A DNA stretch of 42,831 bases from Prevotella sp. GTDB lineage: Bacteria; Bacteroidota; Bacteroidia; Bacteroidales; Bacteroidaceae. Both the position numbers and the translations under genes were made by a program. Shown in pieces: positions 42,040-42,831 of the stretch (position 1 is the first letter of the stretch; each line of letters opens with the position of its first letter). The notes under the pieces are model-generated. The model ran no database searches, was not told where the DNA came from, and saw only the letters and a program-made list of their open reading frames with translations. Where the stretch lies: positions 1 to 42,831 of the forward strand of contig JAEEVA010000025.1 of assembly GCA_016286995.1 (NCBI GenBank), written 5' to 3'.

Positions 42040-42348
42040 ATGCAATTAGAAGTTTCAAAACGGGCCCAGCAGCAATGGCTTCGCATCCTTGTCTACTACA
42101 ACGAGATGGGCGGACAGCGTGCAGCAGCTAATCTTCACCAGAAATACCTGAAGAAGAAAGAACGGTTGTTGAAACACCCGGAGAGCGGTTTCCCAGAGCC
42201 TTTGTTAGCCGACAGGAAGATACGTTATCGTGCTTCCATCATCAACGACTATTACAAAGTTATTTACTATGTGAAAGGTGACGTCCTCCGCATTGCTGCT
42301 TTTTGGGACATGCGCATGCATCCTGACAGACTTAAAAAAACGATATAA
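42040..42348 (+). CDS. RelE/ParE-family toxin
   Basis: A 102-residue basic protein with the RelE/ParE fold pattern: an N-terminal beta strand (MQLEVSKRAQQQWLRIL), two helices (YYNEMGG...KKKERLLKHPESG) and a C-terminal beta sheet (YRASIINDYYKVIYYVKGDVLRIAAFWDMRMHPDRL). The closing motif of the type FWDxRxxPxxL is characteristic. ParE members poison gyrase and RelE members cut mRNA; which applies here is undetermined. The ATG follows the antitoxin stop by 2 bases, so the two are translated together. Confidence 0.85.
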   Translation: MQLEVSKRAQQQWLRILVYYNEMGGQRAAANLHQKYLKKKERLLKHPESGFPEPLLADRKIRYRASIINDYYKVIYYVKGDVLRIAAFWDMRMHPDRLKKTI

Positions 42349-42433
42349 CATATTGTCGAACCCTCTAAAACTGATGATGCCTATGGGCTGAGAGGGGGAA
42401 TAAATCAAGGACATGTTGACATAAAAACACAAA

Positions 42434-42478
42434 AATCCTGCGATTCCTTTGGAGTCTCAGGATTTTTTCGTATCTTTG
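42434..42478 (+). promoter_or_regulatory. Terminator hairpin overlapping a promoter, after the toxin gene
   Basis: AATCCTGCGATTCC (42434-42447) pairs with 42451-42464 over 14 positions (one C-T mismatch, one T-G pair) and runs into a T-rich tract. The loop region TTTG (42448-42451) is the -33 box and TATCTTTG (42471-42478) the -7 box, 19 bases apart. The arrangement is the same as before the toxin-antitoxin genes. Confidence 0.7.
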
Positions 42479-42510
42479 CCAACAGAATACTAATGACTAA
42501 AAACAATACA

Positions 42511-42618
42511 ATGATGAAGAAACAACTATTCATATCATTTTTGCTCCTTGTGCTCATGCTCTATAGCGGCACTTGTACCATTAATGCCGTTTACTATGAG
42601 GAATCTGCTACCCCGTAA
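42511..42618 (+). CDS. Very short secreted or membrane peptide ORF
   Basis: A 35-codon frame: MMKKQLFISFLLLVLMLYSG, then TCTINAVYYEESATP and TAA. It is 41 codons if the ATG at 42493 is used. It has a perfect signal-peptide or membrane-helix N-terminus and lies 33 bases after a good -7 promoter box, but almost no mature part. It may encode a small membrane peptide or be the remains of a larger lipoprotein gene. Confidence 0.45.
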   Translation: MMKKQLFISFLLLVLMLYSGTCTINAVYYEESATP

Positions 42619-42668
42619 CATTAGAGGCTCATTTTAGACACAAAAGGGATGGTTCTTATTTGTGTAAA

Positions 42669-42831
42669 ATGTCCCCGAGATTCAAGGCTCGCCTCATCAA
42701 TCATTTTTCACGCGTCATTTATTACCGTTACCGCCGTGGTGAATACCCCATCACGCCCGAAGTGCAACAGGTCATCCTCAATGCCTGCCGCGAATGCGGC
42801 TGGACGGCTCCCCTCGTCTTCGACAGTTATA
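42669..42831 (+). CDS. Partial unidentified CDS running off the right edge
   Basis: An ATG at 42669 opens a frame of 54 codons that stays open to the end of the window. It starts MSPRFKARLINHFSRVIYYR, followed by YRRGEYPITPEVQQVILNACRECGWTAPLVFDSY. The composition is protein-like (basic N-terminal helix, then a Pro-x-Val-x-x-x-Ile-Leu segment and a CRECGW motif), but I do not recognise the family. It lies 50 bases after the short peptide ORF. Confidence 0.5.
   Translation, partial: MSPRFKARLINHFSRVIYYRYRRGEYPITPEVQQVILNACRECGWTAPLVFDSY

Noticed and set aside
1..42831. CRISPR array, rRNA, insertion sequence or prophage
   Set aside because: No regularly spaced 25-40-base repeats, no rRNA-like sequence, no transposase, integrase or phage structural genes were seen. 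The tandem repeats present have periods of 9, 14, 17, 20 and 22 bases without spacers.

Overview
The window looks like a chromosomal segment of a Bacteroidales bacterium, most likely a Prevotella-type organism (genus is inference). Evidence: most promoters visible by eye follow the Bacteroidota pattern (TAnnTTTG at -7, TTTG or TTG about 20 bases upstream); lpxC and fabZ are fused; the primary sigma factor is the short 287-residue form; the lipoprotein, TPR-AraC and DUF4923-like families present are typical of the group. I saw no rRNA, tRNA, CRISPR array, prophage or insertion sequence.

Layout. (1) 1-4474, minus strand: a partial TPR-like secreted protein and two membrane sensors with related TPR/stalk/TM design, one ending in a SpoIIE/PP2C phosphatase and one in an AraC-type DNA-binding domain, with a small membrane protein between them. 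(2) 4516-5475: a repeat-rich gap of about 1 kb holding a promoter-hairpin-terminator unit (candidate small RNA), a MITE-like inverted repeat and a perfect 18-bp palindrome. (3) 5476-17617, minus strand: two probable operons. rpoD, a small secreted protein and an HD phosphohydrolase form the first. lpxD, lpxC/fabZ, lpxA, miaA, a class A PBP, a LacI-family regulator, uxaA and a small unknown gene form the second. (4) 17747-23320, minus: valS, an MFS transporter and a RidA/chorismatase-like protein. (5) 23484-29342, plus: mazG, a lipoprotein and rnz; then a sorting-domain-like protein, an L,D-transpeptidase, an ECF sigma factor, a putative anti-sigma protein and a Spy/CpxP-like periplasmic protein. 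(6) 29311-30784, minus: nth, ribE and a structured RNA of about 200 nt with its own promoter and terminator. (7) 30969-41643, plus: two giant secreted repeat proteins (1815 and 1487 aa) sharing a C-terminal module that is about 91% identical and ends in a dockerin-type EF-hand pair, followed by a DUF4923-like lipoprotein. (8) 41646-42831, plus: a RelE/ParE-type toxin-antitoxin pair, a very short secreted peptide ORF and the start of an unidentified CDS.

How the genes fit together. Much of the window is envelope biology: lipid A synthesis, peptidoglycan polymerisation and L,D-crosslinking, an ECF sigma cassette beside the L,D-transpeptidase, and large surface proteins. The rest is housekeeping (rpoD, valS, miaA, rnz, nth, ribE, mazG). 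The least ordinary parts are the giant paralog pair with apparent homogenisation of the 3' third, two candidate non-coding RNAs, and a recurring arrangement in which the loop of a hairpin sits exactly at the -33 promoter box.
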